The notes under the pieces: model-generated
Databases searched by the model: none
Seen by the model: the letters and a program-made list of their open reading frames with translations, nothing else
Told to the model about the DNA's origin: nothing
Assembly: GCF_000027225.1 (NCBI RefSeq)
Contig: NC_013892.1
Location: forward strand, 496,001-560,000
Length of the DNA: 64,000 bases
Direction of reading: 5' to 3'
DNA from: Xenorhabdus bovienii SS-2004
GTDB taxonomy: Bacteria > Pseudomonadota > Gammaproteobacteria > Enterobacterales > Enterobacteriaceae
In this document: positions 56,478-64,000 of the stretch, piece by piece
How positions within the stretch are numbered: position 1 is the stretch's first letter
How the letters are laid out: every line of letters begins with the position of its first letter
Made by a program: the position numbers and the translations under genes

Positions 56478-58766
56478 TCATCGTTTTTGTGACTTAACCC
56501 GTAGCAGCCGGATGGCGTTCGCTGTAACCAGCGCCGTGGCACCTGAATCAGCCAGCACGGCCATCCACAGACCCGTGATCCCCAATAGACTGGTAATAAG
56601 GAATATCGCCTTCAAGCCTAACGCAATGGTGATATTCTGGCGGATGTTATAGTGCGTTGTCCGGGACAGAGCGATCATTTCAGGCAAACCGGTCAGTCGA
56701 TTGTGTGTTAAGGCGGCGTCCGCTGTTTCCAGCGCAACATCAGTACCACTCCCCATGGCGACACCGATACTGGCCGCTTTCATGGCAGGGGCATCGTTGA
56801 TGCCATCACCGACCATCATGGTATGGTGTTTTTCATTTAGCTCAGTGACGGCTTTTACCTTGTCTTCCGGCAACAGACCCGCGCGATAATCGATCCCCAA
56901 TTGAGCTGCAATAGCGGCCGCAGCACGAGGGTTATCGCCAGTCAGCATCACAGCATTGACGCCTTGTTTTTTCAGGGCGCGGATTGCGTCTATGGCATCC
57001 TGACGCAAGGTGTCCTGCATGGCAATCAAACCCACAAATTGCTCACCCTGTACCACGGCAACCGCCGTTTTACCGTTGCTTTCCAGCTCTGTGACCCTTT
57101 GTTTCCATGCGGTGGATAACGTGTTTTCCGGCAGTCGCCCCGGAGCCGCGACCAGAATTTTCTGCCCTGACAATCGCCCTTCAACCCCGATCCCAGCCAA
57201 CGCTTTACGGTGTTCAGCTTCGACAACCGTCACACCTTTATTTTCTGCCGCGTTGAGGATAGCTTTTGCCAATGGGTGGTGCGAGCCACTTTCGACCGCT
57301 CCTGCCAGCGCCAGCAGTGTTTCTACGCTGATGTTTTCCACGGGTTCTATTTCCGTGACCCGGGGTTTTCCTTCGGTCAGTGTGCCGGTTTTATCCAACG
57401 CAATGGTGGTAACTGAACCGAGCTGCTCCAATGCCGCTCCGCCTTTGATTAAAGCACCACGACGGGTCGCTGCCGCCAGTGCAGAAGTGATCGCGGCGGG
57501 TGTTGAGATAACCAGCGCACAGGGGCAGCCGATTAATAGCAGGGTCAATCCACGATAGATCCAAGTTTCCCAAGGCTCGGCAAGGAGGAGGGGAGGGATT
57601 ACTACGACCAGTACAGAGAACAAGATAATCAGCGGTGTATAAATACGGCTGAATCGATCGATGAAGCGCTCAATGGGAGCACGGCGCTCTTCCGCTTCTT
57701 CTATCAGTTGAAGAATGCGGTCGATGGCATTGTGTCCCGGTTCAGAGAACACTCTCATTTGCACTGCGCTATCGACAGAGAGGCAGCCCGCAGCAACTTT
57801 TTCTCCCTGCTGGCGTTCAACTGGAATAGATTCACCTGTCAGAGCACTTTCATCAAAACTGGCGAACGGACTGAGTAGTTCGGCATCGGTAGGTAAACGG
57901 GCACCCGGCGCAATTTCAATAATATCCCCCGGACGCAGGTCAGCAGCCGGAACGGTTTTCTTTTCTCCTCCTGTCACCCGCAGCGCCTGTTCAGGAACCA
58001 GAGCCATCAAGGCACTGACACCACGGCGGGCACGCCCTGCGGCATAAGATTCCAGTACTTCTCCCACTTTGAACAGCAGAATAACCATTGCTGCCTCTGC
58101 GGTGGCATCAATGAATAGGGCACCGATAGCGGCGACACTCATCAAGGTTTCAATGGCAAAGGGAGTTCCTGAACGGATCAGTTTGATGGCTTTGGTGGCG
58201 ACCGGGTATAACCCAATCAACGTGGTAACAATGAATGCAATCTGTCCAGCGGGTGGATTTATTTTTGTAATGCCCCAACTGATGACCATTAATGCTATAA
58301 GAATGAGAATTGGGGAAAAGGTTTTCCAGTGATTTGCTGCTGGAGGCAATCTAATCGTCGAATCCGTTTGCTTGATTTCAAAACCCGCCTGTTTTACCGC
58401 TTGTTCGACGGCTGCGCGAATATCAGAATCAGCATCGACCACCAGTTTTTCCGTAGTAAACAGCACCCTGACCTGTTTAGCTTCAGGCAATTTTTTAACC
58501 GCATTTTCGATTTTGCCTGCACAGCTTGGGCAATCCATGCCGTGGATTATCCAGTTAAAACGCTGGTTGGCGGTTAATTCAAGAGGGGTTGTATCCTGTA
58601 TGGTAGGGGCATGGTCGTGTGAACAGTGTCCTCGATCATGTTCATGGGCGTTGTGTGAACTTTTATCTTCTTTGCCATGAACGCCGTGGGAATGTTTATG
58701 GTCTTTATTTTTGTGAGACAAAGAGCCGTGCTGTGATTGCTTATGTTTTTTGAATATGGAGAACAT
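56478..58766 (-). CDS. zntA: Zn(II)/Cd(II)/Pb(II)-translocating P-type ATPase ZntA
   Basis: P1B-type ATPase exporting excess zinc, cadmium and lead from the cytoplasm. The 762 residues (E. coli 732) begin with an unusually His-rich leader (residues 1-60, many H-S-H and D-H motifs). A heavy-metal-associated domain with GMDCPSCAGKIE (about 75-86) and eight membrane helices follow. The transmembrane CPCALVIS motif, the phosphorylated DKTGT and GDGINDAPAMKAAS are all present. The leader is longer and more His-rich than in E. coli and may bind extra zinc. A MerR-type operator lies directly upstream; tusA converges. Confidence 0.95.
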   Translation of the reverse strand: MFSIFKKHKQSQHGSLSHKNKDHKHSHGVHGKEDKSSHNAHEHDRGHCSHDHAPTIQDTTPLELTANQRFNWIIHGMDCPSCAGKIENAVKKLPEAKQVRVLFTTEKLVVDADSDIRAAVEQAVKQAGFEIKQTDSTIRLPPAANHWKTFSPILILIALMVISWGITKINPPAGQIAFIVTTLIGLYPVATKAIKLIRSGTPFAIETLMSVAAIGALFIDATAEAAMVILLFKVGEVLESYAAGRARRGVSALMALVPEQALRVTGGEKKTVPAADLRPGDIIEIAPGARLPTDAELLSPFASFDESALTGESIPVERQQGEKVAAGCLSVDSAVQMRVFSEPGHNAIDRILQLIEEAEERRAPIERFIDRFSRIYTPLIILFSVLVVVIPPLLLAEPWETWIYRGLTLLLIGCPCALVISTPAAITSALAAATRRGALIKGGAALEQLGSVTTIALDKTGTLTEGKPRVTEIEPVENISVETLLALAGAVESGSHHPLAKAILNAAENKGVTVVEAEHRKALAGIGVEGRLSGQKILVAAPGRLPENTLSTAWKQRVTELESNGKTAVAVVQGEQFVGLIAMQDTLRQDAIDAIRALKKQGVNAVMLTGDNPRAAAAIAAQLGIDYRAGLLPEDKVKAVTELNEKHHTMMVGDGINDAPAMKAASIGVAMGSGTDVALETADAALTHNRLTGLPEMIALSRTTHYNIRQNITIALGLKAIFLITSLLGITGLWMAVLADSGATALVTANAIRLLRVKSQKR

Positions 58767-58808
58767 AGGCGGCCTCTCAATAGAGTTAATTCAAATGGGT
58801 TACAGTTC

Positions 58809-58840
58809 ACTCTACACTCTGGAGTAAGCTCCAGAGTCAA
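58809..58840 (-). promoter_or_regulatory. ZntR-type promoter of zntA
   Basis: On the minus strand TTGACT and TAGAGT are separated by 20 bases, the over-long spacer of MerR-family promoters. The spacer holds a dyad ACTCTGGAG-TAAG-CTCCAGAGT (58816-58837), essentially the E. coli ZntR operator. Zn-ZntR would untwist the spacer and activate zntA. Confidence 0.88.
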
Positions 58841-58953
58841 ACTTAAAACAATGAATTTTTTTGATGATTTGTGCTTTTTGAAATGAAATCATTTATCCCC
58901 TCTTTTTTTGTTATTTGATCAGATAACCAGTGAGTGAATAATCAAAATAAATG

Positions 58954-58977
58954 ATACCGACAGAATACCGTCGGCAT
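58954..58977. terminator. Terminator after yhhL
   Basis: ATACCGAC and GTCGGCAT form an 8-bp stem with one G-U pair and an 8-base loop, 32 bases after the yhhL stop on the minus strand, followed by CATTTATTTT. Confidence 0.65.
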
Positions 58978-59008
58978 CACTGACACCAAATAGAAAGGGA
59001 ATGGGACG

Positions 59009-59281
59009 TTATTTTTTATCTTGACGCTGTTTTTTTTGCCAAGTAAGTAACTCAAACACACCAAAAAAGAAGATCTTGGTCTGAAGAAAAACAGAAAACT
59101 TTTGATCTTTGGGTTGGGAGTTTTTTAATAGTAAAAGTTGGAAGGCATGCATTATCACTGTGAAAACCATGGCGATATCCATAAAATATCTCAATGGTTT
59201 AGGAAAGGGATGGATCAAATTGAAAATCATAATTCCCCAAACGAGAACCATGATAACTTTTCCTAATTGAATAAACATCAT
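59009..59281 (-). CDS. yhhL: DUF1145 membrane protein YhhL
   Basis: Small inner-membrane protein of unknown function, 90 residues from the ATG at 59281 (TTGGAG five bases before it). It has two or three hydrophobic segments, the conserved NLIHPFPKPL and the C-terminal FGVFELLTWQKK of the DUF1145 family. It lies 17 bases downstream of rsmD, the E. coli arrangement. E. coli yhhM and yhhN, which follow there, are missing before zntA. Confidence 0.85.
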   Translation of the reverse strand: MMFIQLGKVIMVLVWGIMIFNLIHPFPKPLRYFMDIAMVFTVIMHAFQLLLLKNSQPKDQKFSVFLQTKIFFFGVFELLTWQKKQRQDKK

Positions 59282-59298
59282 TAACTCCAAAATCGTAT

Positions 59299-59898
59299 TT
59301 AAGCAGATCTGTCGCCAGACTGCTGGCGGCGGATATACAGTCGGTAAGCAACTTGGCCGGCAATTTTTTCCCGATGTAATTGCCAGTTTGCGGGGGCTTC
59401 TGTTGCAGTAGATTCTGATTCCGCTTCAACATAAATCCAACTCTCTTCAGCCAGCCAACCGTTGGCTTCCAGTAAGTTGATTGTTTCAACAAGCATCCCC
59501 TTGCGAAATGGGGGATCGAGAAAAACCACATCAAAAGGTGTACCTGTCTGGTTGAGATATTGCAGGGTGTTTCCCTGTACCACATTAGCATTTTCGGCCT
59601 TAAGTAAGGCTAAATTGGCTGATAATTGTTTTGCTACATGACGATCATATTCAAGCAAGGTCGCGTGACTTGCGTTGCGCGATAAGGCTTCAATCCCAAG
59701 TGCTCCGCTGCCGGAGAAGCAATCCAGGCAGCGAGCTTCCTGAATGATGGGCATCAGCCAGTTAAAGAGTGTCTCACGGACACGATCAGTCGTCGGACGT
59801 AGCCCCTCACTATCAGGAACGGGTAATTTTCTCCCGCGCCATTTTCCGCCAATAATGCGGATTTGTCCCAAAGACGCACTCTGTGATTTTTTAGTCAT
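59299..59898 (-). CDS. rsmD: 16S rRNA (guanine(966)-N(2))-methyltransferase RsmD
   Basis: SAM-dependent enzyme methylating G966 of 16S rRNA in the assembled small subunit. The 199 residues (E. coli 198) have the N-terminal RIIGGKWRGRKLPVP, the SAM-binding CLDCFSGSGALGIEALSR (about residues 58-75) and the catalytic VFLDPPFRKG (about 124-133). It is divergent from ftsY, as in E. coli, with 329 bases between. Confidence 0.94.
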   Translation of the reverse strand: MTKKSQSASLGQIRIIGGKWRGRKLPVPDSEGLRPTTDRVRETLFNWLMPIIQEARCLDCFSGSGALGIEALSRNASHATLLEYDRHVAKQLSANLALLKAENANVVQGNTLQYLNQTGTPFDVVFLDPPFRKGMLVETINLLEANGWLAEESWIYVEAESESTATEAPANWQLHREKIAGQVAYRLYIRRQQSGDRSA

Positions 59899-60063
59899 AA
59901 TTTATATAGTTTAAGCATTTGTCATCCGATGCTATTTGCATAATAGACGGCGGATACAAAAAATGAGAATGAAGAAACATATTGATTAATTTACCACGAA
60001 ATCCACACATAGATATGTGTTGTGATGTGATGAAAATGTTAGACTGGATTTTATCACCGTTAG

Positions 60064-60121
60064 AACCTATCGCAGCAGGCGTAGTGGTTGAAAAACAAAG
60101 CGTCTGCGGCGATAGGTTTTT
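60064..60121. other. Strong hairpin in the rsmD-ftsY intergenic region
   Basis: AACCTATCGC and GCGATAGGTT pair over 10 bases, and after a one-base mismatch GCAG/CTGC continues the stem; a long loop follows, then TTTTT on the plus strand. No gene precedes it on the plus strand. It could end an unannotated small transcript, or be a dispersed repeat. The rest of 59899-60227 has a second, weaker dyad (ACACAT/ATGTGT near 60007) and no gene. Confidence 0.5.
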
Positions 60122-60227
60122 AGCTTATCCTAATAAGTATTAATTGCACCCGCAAACGGGTAAAGAAAATAGCTTAATGGGATAGGTTGTTAAACGCCAT
60201 AATTAACCGCGAGGAGTGTAGTGCCCA

Positions 60228-61625
60228 ATGGCAGAAGAGCAAAAAAAAGGTTTCTTCTCTTGGTTTGGACGTGGTCGTCAGGAAAAGAAACAGCAAGAAG
60301 AACAACTTGAACAAGACAAATCAGCGGCGGAAGAAGCGGAGCAGCAACGTTTAGCCGAAGAAGCCGCCCGTCGCGCAGCGGAAGAAGCGGAGCAGCAGCG
60401 TTTAGCCGAAGAAGCCGCCCGTCGCGCAGCGGAAGAAGCGGAGCAGCAGCGTTTAGCCGAAGAAGCCGCCCGTCGCGCAGCGGAAGAAGCAGAGCAGCAG
60501 CGTTTAGCCGAAGAAGCCGCCCGTCGCGCAGCGGAAGAAGCAGAGCAGCAGCGTTTAGCCGAAGAAGCCGCCCACCACGCAGCGGAAGAAGCGGAGCAGC
60601 AGCGTTTAGCCGAAGAAGCCGCCCGTCGCGCAGCGGAAGAAGCGGAGCAGCAGCGCCTAATAGAAGAATCATCCATATTACCCAAAGAGCAGGATCGTCC
60701 GAGCAAAGAAGGCTTTTTTGCGCGTTTGAAACGTAGTTTGGTGAAAACCCGCCAGAATCTGGGTTCCGGATTTTTAGGGTTATTCAGCGGCAAGAAAATT
60801 GATGATGATCTGTTTGAAGAATTGGAAGAACAGTTACTGGTTGCGGATGTTGGTGTCGAAACTACCCGTAAGATCATTAACAATTTAACCGCTCATGCCA
60901 GCCGCAAAGAATTAAAAGATGCGGAAGCGTTATACACGAAACTGAAAGAAGAAATGTCAGATATTCTGGCAAAAGTTGATAAGCCACTGGATATAGAAGG
61001 TAAATCACCTTATGTCATCCTGATGGTGGGTGTGAATGGTGTTGGTAAGACGACAACCATCGGTAAATTGGCGCGTCAGTACCAGTCTCAGGGCAAATCC
61101 GTCATGTTAGCGGCGGGAGATACCTTCCGTGCGGCAGCAGTGGAACAATTGCAGGTCTGGGGAGAACGCAACAAAATCCCGGTAATTGCACAGCATACCG
61201 GCGCAGATCCGGCCTCAGTCATTTTTGATGCGATCCAATCTGCCAAAGCGAAAGGCGTTGATATTCTGATCGCTGATACCGCAGGGCGCTTGCAGAATAA
61301 ATCCCATCTGATGGAAGAACTGAAAAAAATTGTCCGTGTGATGAGAAAGCTGGATGAAGAGACCCCGCATGAAATTATGCTGACTCTGGATGCCTGCACA
61401 GGCCAAAATGCGGTCAGTCAGGCTAAACTCTTTCATGAAGCGGTTGGATTGACGGGGATCTCACTGACCAAACTGGATGGTACTGCCAAAGGGGGAGTTA
61501 TCTTCGCTATTGCCGACCAATTTGATATCCCTATTCGTTACATCGGTGTTGGGGAAGGCATTGAAGATCTCCGTCCATTTAAGGCTGACGATTTTATAGA
61601 GGCTCTTTTTGCCCGAGAGGATTAA
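60228..61625 (+). CDS. ftsY: Signal recognition particle receptor FtsY
   Basis: SRP receptor GTPase that docks ribosome-nascent-chain-SRP complexes at the membrane. The 465 residues (E. coli 497) consist of a short basic N-terminus ([11 protein letters not shown]), an acidic A domain built of six 17-residue repeats (about residues 34-149), and the NG GTPase domain (about 165-465). [15 protein letters not shown] (about 268-282), [16 protein letters not shown] and [10 protein letters not shown] are clear. The RBS is GAGGAG. ftsE follows 6 bases after the stop, so ftsYEX is one operon. Confidence 0.96.
   Translation: MAEEQKKGFFSWFGRGRQEKKQQEEQLEQDKSAAEEAEQQRLAEEAARRAAEEAEQQRLAEEAARRAAEEAEQQRLAEEAARRAAEEAEQQRLAEEAARRAAEEAEQQRLAEEAAHHAAEEAEQQRLAEEAARRAAEEAEQQRLIEESSILPKEQDRPSKEGFFARLKRSLVKTRQNLGSGFLGLFSGKKIDDDLFEELEEQLLVADVGVETTRKIINNLTAHASRKELKDAEALYTKLKEEMSDILAKVDKPLDIEGKSPYVILMVGVNGVGKTTTIGKLARQYQSQGKSVMLAAGDTFRAAAVEQLQVWGERNKIPVIAQHTGADPASVIFDAIQSAKAKGVDILIADTAGRLQNKSHLMEELKKIVRVMRKLDEETPHEIMLTLDACTGQNAVSQAKLFHEAVGLTGISLTKLDGTAKGGVIFAIADQFDIPIRYIGVGEGIEDLRPFKADDFIEALFARED
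60327..60674 (+). repeat. 51-bp tandem repeat in ftsY
   Basis: Six full 51-bp units starting at 60327, 60378, 60429, 60480, 60531 and 60582, then a partial seventh. Each encodes [17 protein letters not shown], with one variant (HHA in place of RRA in unit 5) and a few silent changes. The near-identity of the units points to recent expansion by slippage or unequal recombination. Confidence 0.95.
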
Positions 61626-61631
61626 CTATCA

Positions 61632-62297
61632 ATGATTCGCTTTGAACAGGTCAGTAAAGCCTATCTGGGAGGGCGGCAAGCGCTGCAAGGGGTGGATTTT
61701 CATCTGCTTCCAGGGGAAATGGCATTCTTAACCGGTCATTCAGGAGCGGGTAAAAGCACGCTGTTGAAACTTATCTGCGGTATAGAACGCCCAAGTGCAG
61801 GCCATATTTGGTTTGGGGGGCATGACATCAGCCGATTAAAAACCCGTGAAACCCCTTTTCTTCGTCGTCAGATCGGCATGATTTTTCAGGATCATCATCT
61901 CCTGCTGGATCGCACGGTTTACGAGAACGTTGCTATGCCGCTGATCATCTCAGGGGCAAGCGCCGAGGATATTCGCCGACGGGTATCTGCGGCGTTGGAT
62001 AAGGTAGGCTTGCTGGACAAAGCGAAAAATTTTCCCATTCAGCTTTCTGGGGGGGAGCAGCAGCGTGTTGGTATTGCCCGCGCTGTTGTAAACAAACCCA
62101 CCGTCCTGCTGGCGGATGAACCCACAGGAAATCTGGATGGGGAACTGTCTGAGGGGATCATGCGCCTGTTTGAAGAGTTTAACCGCGTTGGTGTGACGGT
62201 TCTGATGGCGACGCATGACGTAGCTCTCATAGAACGAAGAAATTACCGTATCCTGACGTTGAATCAGGGGCGTATGCAAGGAGGACATCATGGTTAA
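61632..62297 (+). CDS. ftsE: Cell division ATP-binding protein FtsE
   Basis: ATPase of the FtsEX complex, which regulates septal peptidoglycan hydrolases through EnvC and helps assemble the divisome. The 221 residues (E. coli 222) include Walker [10 protein letters not shown] (about 36-44), the Q-loop [10 protein letters not shown], the ABC signature [14 protein letters not shown] (about 138-151) and Walker [13 protein letters not shown] (about 158-169). It overlaps ftsX by 8 bases, so the two subunits are translated together. Confidence 0.96.
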   Translation: MIRFEQVSKAYLGGRQALQGVDFHLLPGEMAFLTGHSGAGKSTLLKLICGIERPSAGHIWFGGHDISRLKTRETPFLRRQIGMIFQDHHLLLDRTVYENVAMPLIISGASAEDIRRRVSAALDKVGLLDKAKNFPIQLSGGEQQRVGIARAVVNKPTVLLADEPTGNLDGELSEGIMRLFEEFNRVGVTVLMATHDVALIERRNYRILTLNQGRMQGGHHG

Positions 62298-63270
62298 AAA
62301 TGTCCGTCATTCAGCGAAAAAAATGACACCGCCTAAACCCAAGTCCAAGTCACTGAAAGGGGGCTGGCGCGTACAGCAGCGTTACGCGTGGAAAAGCACC
62401 TTGTCAGATATGCTGCGCCAGCCGCTGGCGACGTTGCTGACTATCATGGTAATTGCCATCTCATTGACCTTACCGAGCGTGTTTTACATTGTCTGGAAAA
62501 ATGTCAACCAAGCGGTGGAGCAGTGGTATCCCGTTCCGCAACTTACGGTCTATCTGGATAAATCCTTGAACGACGGCGGCGCCAGACAGGTGATTGAGCA
62601 GTTGAAAGTCATTGATGGTGTGAAATCGGTGAATTACCTGTCCCGTGAAGAAGCCGAGAATGAATTTCGTGCATGGTCTGGCTTTGCCGGTGCTTTAAAT
62701 CTTCTGGAAGAAAACCCGCTACCCGCGGTCGCGATTATTTCCCCTCAAATGGATTTTCAAGATTCGACGGTATTAACAACATTGCGTGATCGGGTTTCCC
62801 AGATCAAAGGTATTGAAGAAGTCAGAATGGATGAGAGCTGGTTTACCCGCCTCACTGCCTTAGCAAACCTTATTGGCCAGATTGCTGCTGTAATAGGTAT
62901 TTTGATGGTGGTTGCGCTGCTTTTGGTTATTGGTAACAGCGTTCGTCTCAGTATCTTTAGTCGCCGCGAAACTATCAATGTCATGAAACTGATTGGCGCA
63001 ACAGATGGCTTTATTCTGCGTCCCTTCCTCAATGGTGGCGTATTGCTGGGGGGATTAGGCGCGATTTTTTCTCTGATCCTTTCATCGTTACTGGTTTGGA
63101 AACTTTCCAATGTCGTTACGGACGTTGCAGGTGTTTTTGGTACTACCTTTAAATTGTACGGTTTGGGATGGGATGAATCCCTGTTGCTGGTACTGATTTC
63201 GGGCATGATAGGCTGGCTTGCGGCATGGTTTGCGACTATTCAGCATTTACGCCGTTTCAGGCCGGAATGA
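62290..63270 (+). CDS. ftsX: Cell division protein FtsX
   Basis: Membrane partner of FtsE; its large periplasmic loop contacts EnvC. The 326 residues (E. coli 352) have a basic cytoplasmic N-terminus, a first helix (about 45-67), a periplasmic domain (about 68-190, [18 protein letters not shown]) and three further helices with the conserved [22 protein letters not shown] cytoplasmic loop. The shorter length is mainly at the N-terminus. The start ATG lies inside ftsE. Confidence 0.95.
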   Translation: MVKNVRHSAKKMTPPKPKSKSLKGGWRVQQRYAWKSTLSDMLRQPLATLLTIMVIAISLTLPSVFYIVWKNVNQAVEQWYPVPQLTVYLDKSLNDGGARQVIEQLKVIDGVKSVNYLSREEAENEFRAWSGFAGALNLLEENPLPAVAIISPQMDFQDSTVLTTLRDRVSQIKGIEEVRMDESWFTRLTALANLIGQIAAVIGILMVVALLLVIGNSVRLSIFSRRETINVMKLIGATDGFILRPFLNGGVLLGGLGAIFSLILSSLLVWKLSNVVTDVAGVFGTTFKLYGLGWDESLLLVLISGMIGWLAAWFATIQHLRRFRPE

Positions 63271-63292
63271 GTCCATTTGTTGGTCTTCAGGT

Positions 63293-63319
63293 GAACTTTT
63301 GGGCTGCATTACGGTCGAA
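63293..63319 (+). promoter_or_regulatory. Sigma-E promoter of rpoH
   Basis: GAACTT and GTCGAA are separated by 15 bases, the same layout as the sigma-E-dependent P3 promoter of E. coli rpoH (GAACTT-N15-GTCTGA). It lies about 180 bases before the rpoH start codon. Confidence 0.75.
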
Positions 63320-63497
63320 GAAATTGTGGTCGAAAGTACAGTTAGCAATTTGTATCCATATTCATACCATTTAGATGATTTGAATATGAGCTCTATGATG
63401 GTAAAATAGACATATCTTTGGCTTGAATAAACCTTATCGGTGGGCTCAGGCAAAATTTACAAGGCCATCAATTTGGATCTGATTTGAGAGAATTTGA

Positions 63498-64000
63498 ATG
63501 ACAAAAGAAATGCAAACTTTGGCACTAGTTCCACAAGGTAGTTTGGAAGGATACGTCCGTGCCTCCAATGCTTATCCTATGCTCTCCGCAGAAGAAGAGA
63601 AAGAACTGGCAGAAAGGCTGCATTACCAGGGAGATCTGGATGCAGCGAAAAAGCTGATTCTGTCTCACTTGCGCTTCGTTGTTCATGTCGCTCGCAGTTA
63701 TTCTGGCTATGGTCTGCCACAGGCGGATTTAATTCAGGAAGGCAACATTGGCCTGATGAAAGCGGTTCGTCGATTTAATCCAGAAGTAGGCGTTCGTCTA
63801 GTTTCGTTTGCTGTTCACTGGATCAAGGCAGAAATCCATGAATATGTACTGCGTAATTGGCGCATTGTGAAAGTCGCAACGACAAAAGCTCAGCGTAAAC
63901 TGTTTTTTAATTTGCGTAAGGCTAAACAACGTCTGGGGTGGTTTAATCAGGATGAAGTTGATTTGGTTGCCAAAGAATTAGGGGTGACCAGCAAGGACGT
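63498..64000 (+). CDS. rpoH: RNA polymerase sigma-32 factor RpoH (5' part)
   Basis: Heat-shock sigma factor. The reading frame runs from the ATG at 63498 to the window end (167 codons of about 285). It starts [19 protein letters not shown] and covers regions 1.2 to 2.4 and the start of region 3: [55 protein letters not shown], and the RpoH-box [12 protein letters not shown] (residues 132-143). The RBS TGAGAG is weak, as for the thermometer-controlled E. coli message; whether the thermometer fold is kept was not worked out. It follows ftsX by 227 bases. Confidence 0.96.
   Translation, partial: MTKEMQTLALVPQGSLEGYVRASNAYPMLSAEEEKELAERLHYQGDLDAAKKLILSHLRFVVHVARSYSGYGLPQADLIQEGNIGLMKAVRRFNPEVGVRLVSFAVHWIKAEIHEYVLRNWRIVKVATTKAQRKLFFNLRKAKQRLGWFNQDEVDLVAKELGVTSKD

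Noticed and set aside
57010..57558. 182-codon plus-strand frame opposite zntA
   Set aside because: Shadow of zntA in a GC-richer stretch; no RBS or recognisable domains.
60190..60883. Two long minus-strand open frames across the ftsY repeat (160 and 201 codons)
   Set aside because: They are low-complexity mirror images of the 51-bp repeat in ftsY and have no family features.

Overview
The window is a stretch of chromosome from a gammaproteobacterium of the order Enterobacterales. The best fit is Morganellaceae, probably Xenorhabdus and less likely Photorhabdus. This rests on gene order that tracks the E. coli metE-udp-ubi-tat-rfaH-ubiD-fre-fadBA-pepQ-trkH-hemG-rrn and zntA-rsmD-ftsYEX-rpoH regions with many small rearrangements, on AT-rich intergenic DNA, on near-E. 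coli protein sequences, and on a stand-alone reductase-terminated nonribosomal peptide synthetase. Genus is inferred from these features, not from a database comparison.

Layout. 1-5360: transport genes (ghxP, yjcE, yigM) and metR, whose 3' end overlaps yigM. 5360-18310: metE with MetR and MetJ sites, udp with CRP sites, a tyrosine phosphatase, a DedA protein, rmuC, the ubiquinone genes ubiE-ubiJ-ubiB, tatABC, hemB and rfaH. 18310-28690: ubiD, fre, the fadBA operon with a FadR operator, pepQ, yigZ, trkH and hemG. 28690-34290: a complete rRNA operon (P1, P2, boxB/boxA, 16S, tRNA-Ile(GAT), tRNA-Ala(TGC), 23S, 5S, terminator). 34290-40740: a GntR/FCD regulator divergent from an NRAMP transporter, PxpA, a fused PxpB-PxpC protein and a biotin carboxylase fused to its own biotin carrier domain. 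40740-49310: a small antitoxin-like gene, frdABCD, epmA, glpQ and glpT. 49310-53650: an AT-rich leader, an A-T-reductase NRPS and a short MbtH-like gene that starts inside the NRPS gene. 53650-64000: a 25-bp perfect hairpin, gldA, yhhQ with a probable preQ1 riboswitch, tusA, zntA with a ZntR-type promoter, yhhL, rsmD, ftsY (with a tandem repeat), ftsE, ftsX and the 5' part of rpoH.

Most of the window is conserved housekeeping DNA. The parts that stand out are the NRPS-MbtH pair, which probably makes an amino aldehyde, an amino alcohol or a product derived from one, and the PxpA/PxpBC/biotin carboxylase cluster next to the rRNA operon. In that cluster all the parts of a biotin-dependent amide- or lactam-processing enzyme sit in one transcription unit. 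Regulatory signals are unusually readable: PurR, MetR, MetJ, CRP, FadR, FNR, ZntR, sigma-E and preQ1 sites all lie where E. coli biology predicts. Two intergenic repeats share a core, and several strong hairpins have no obvious gene partner.
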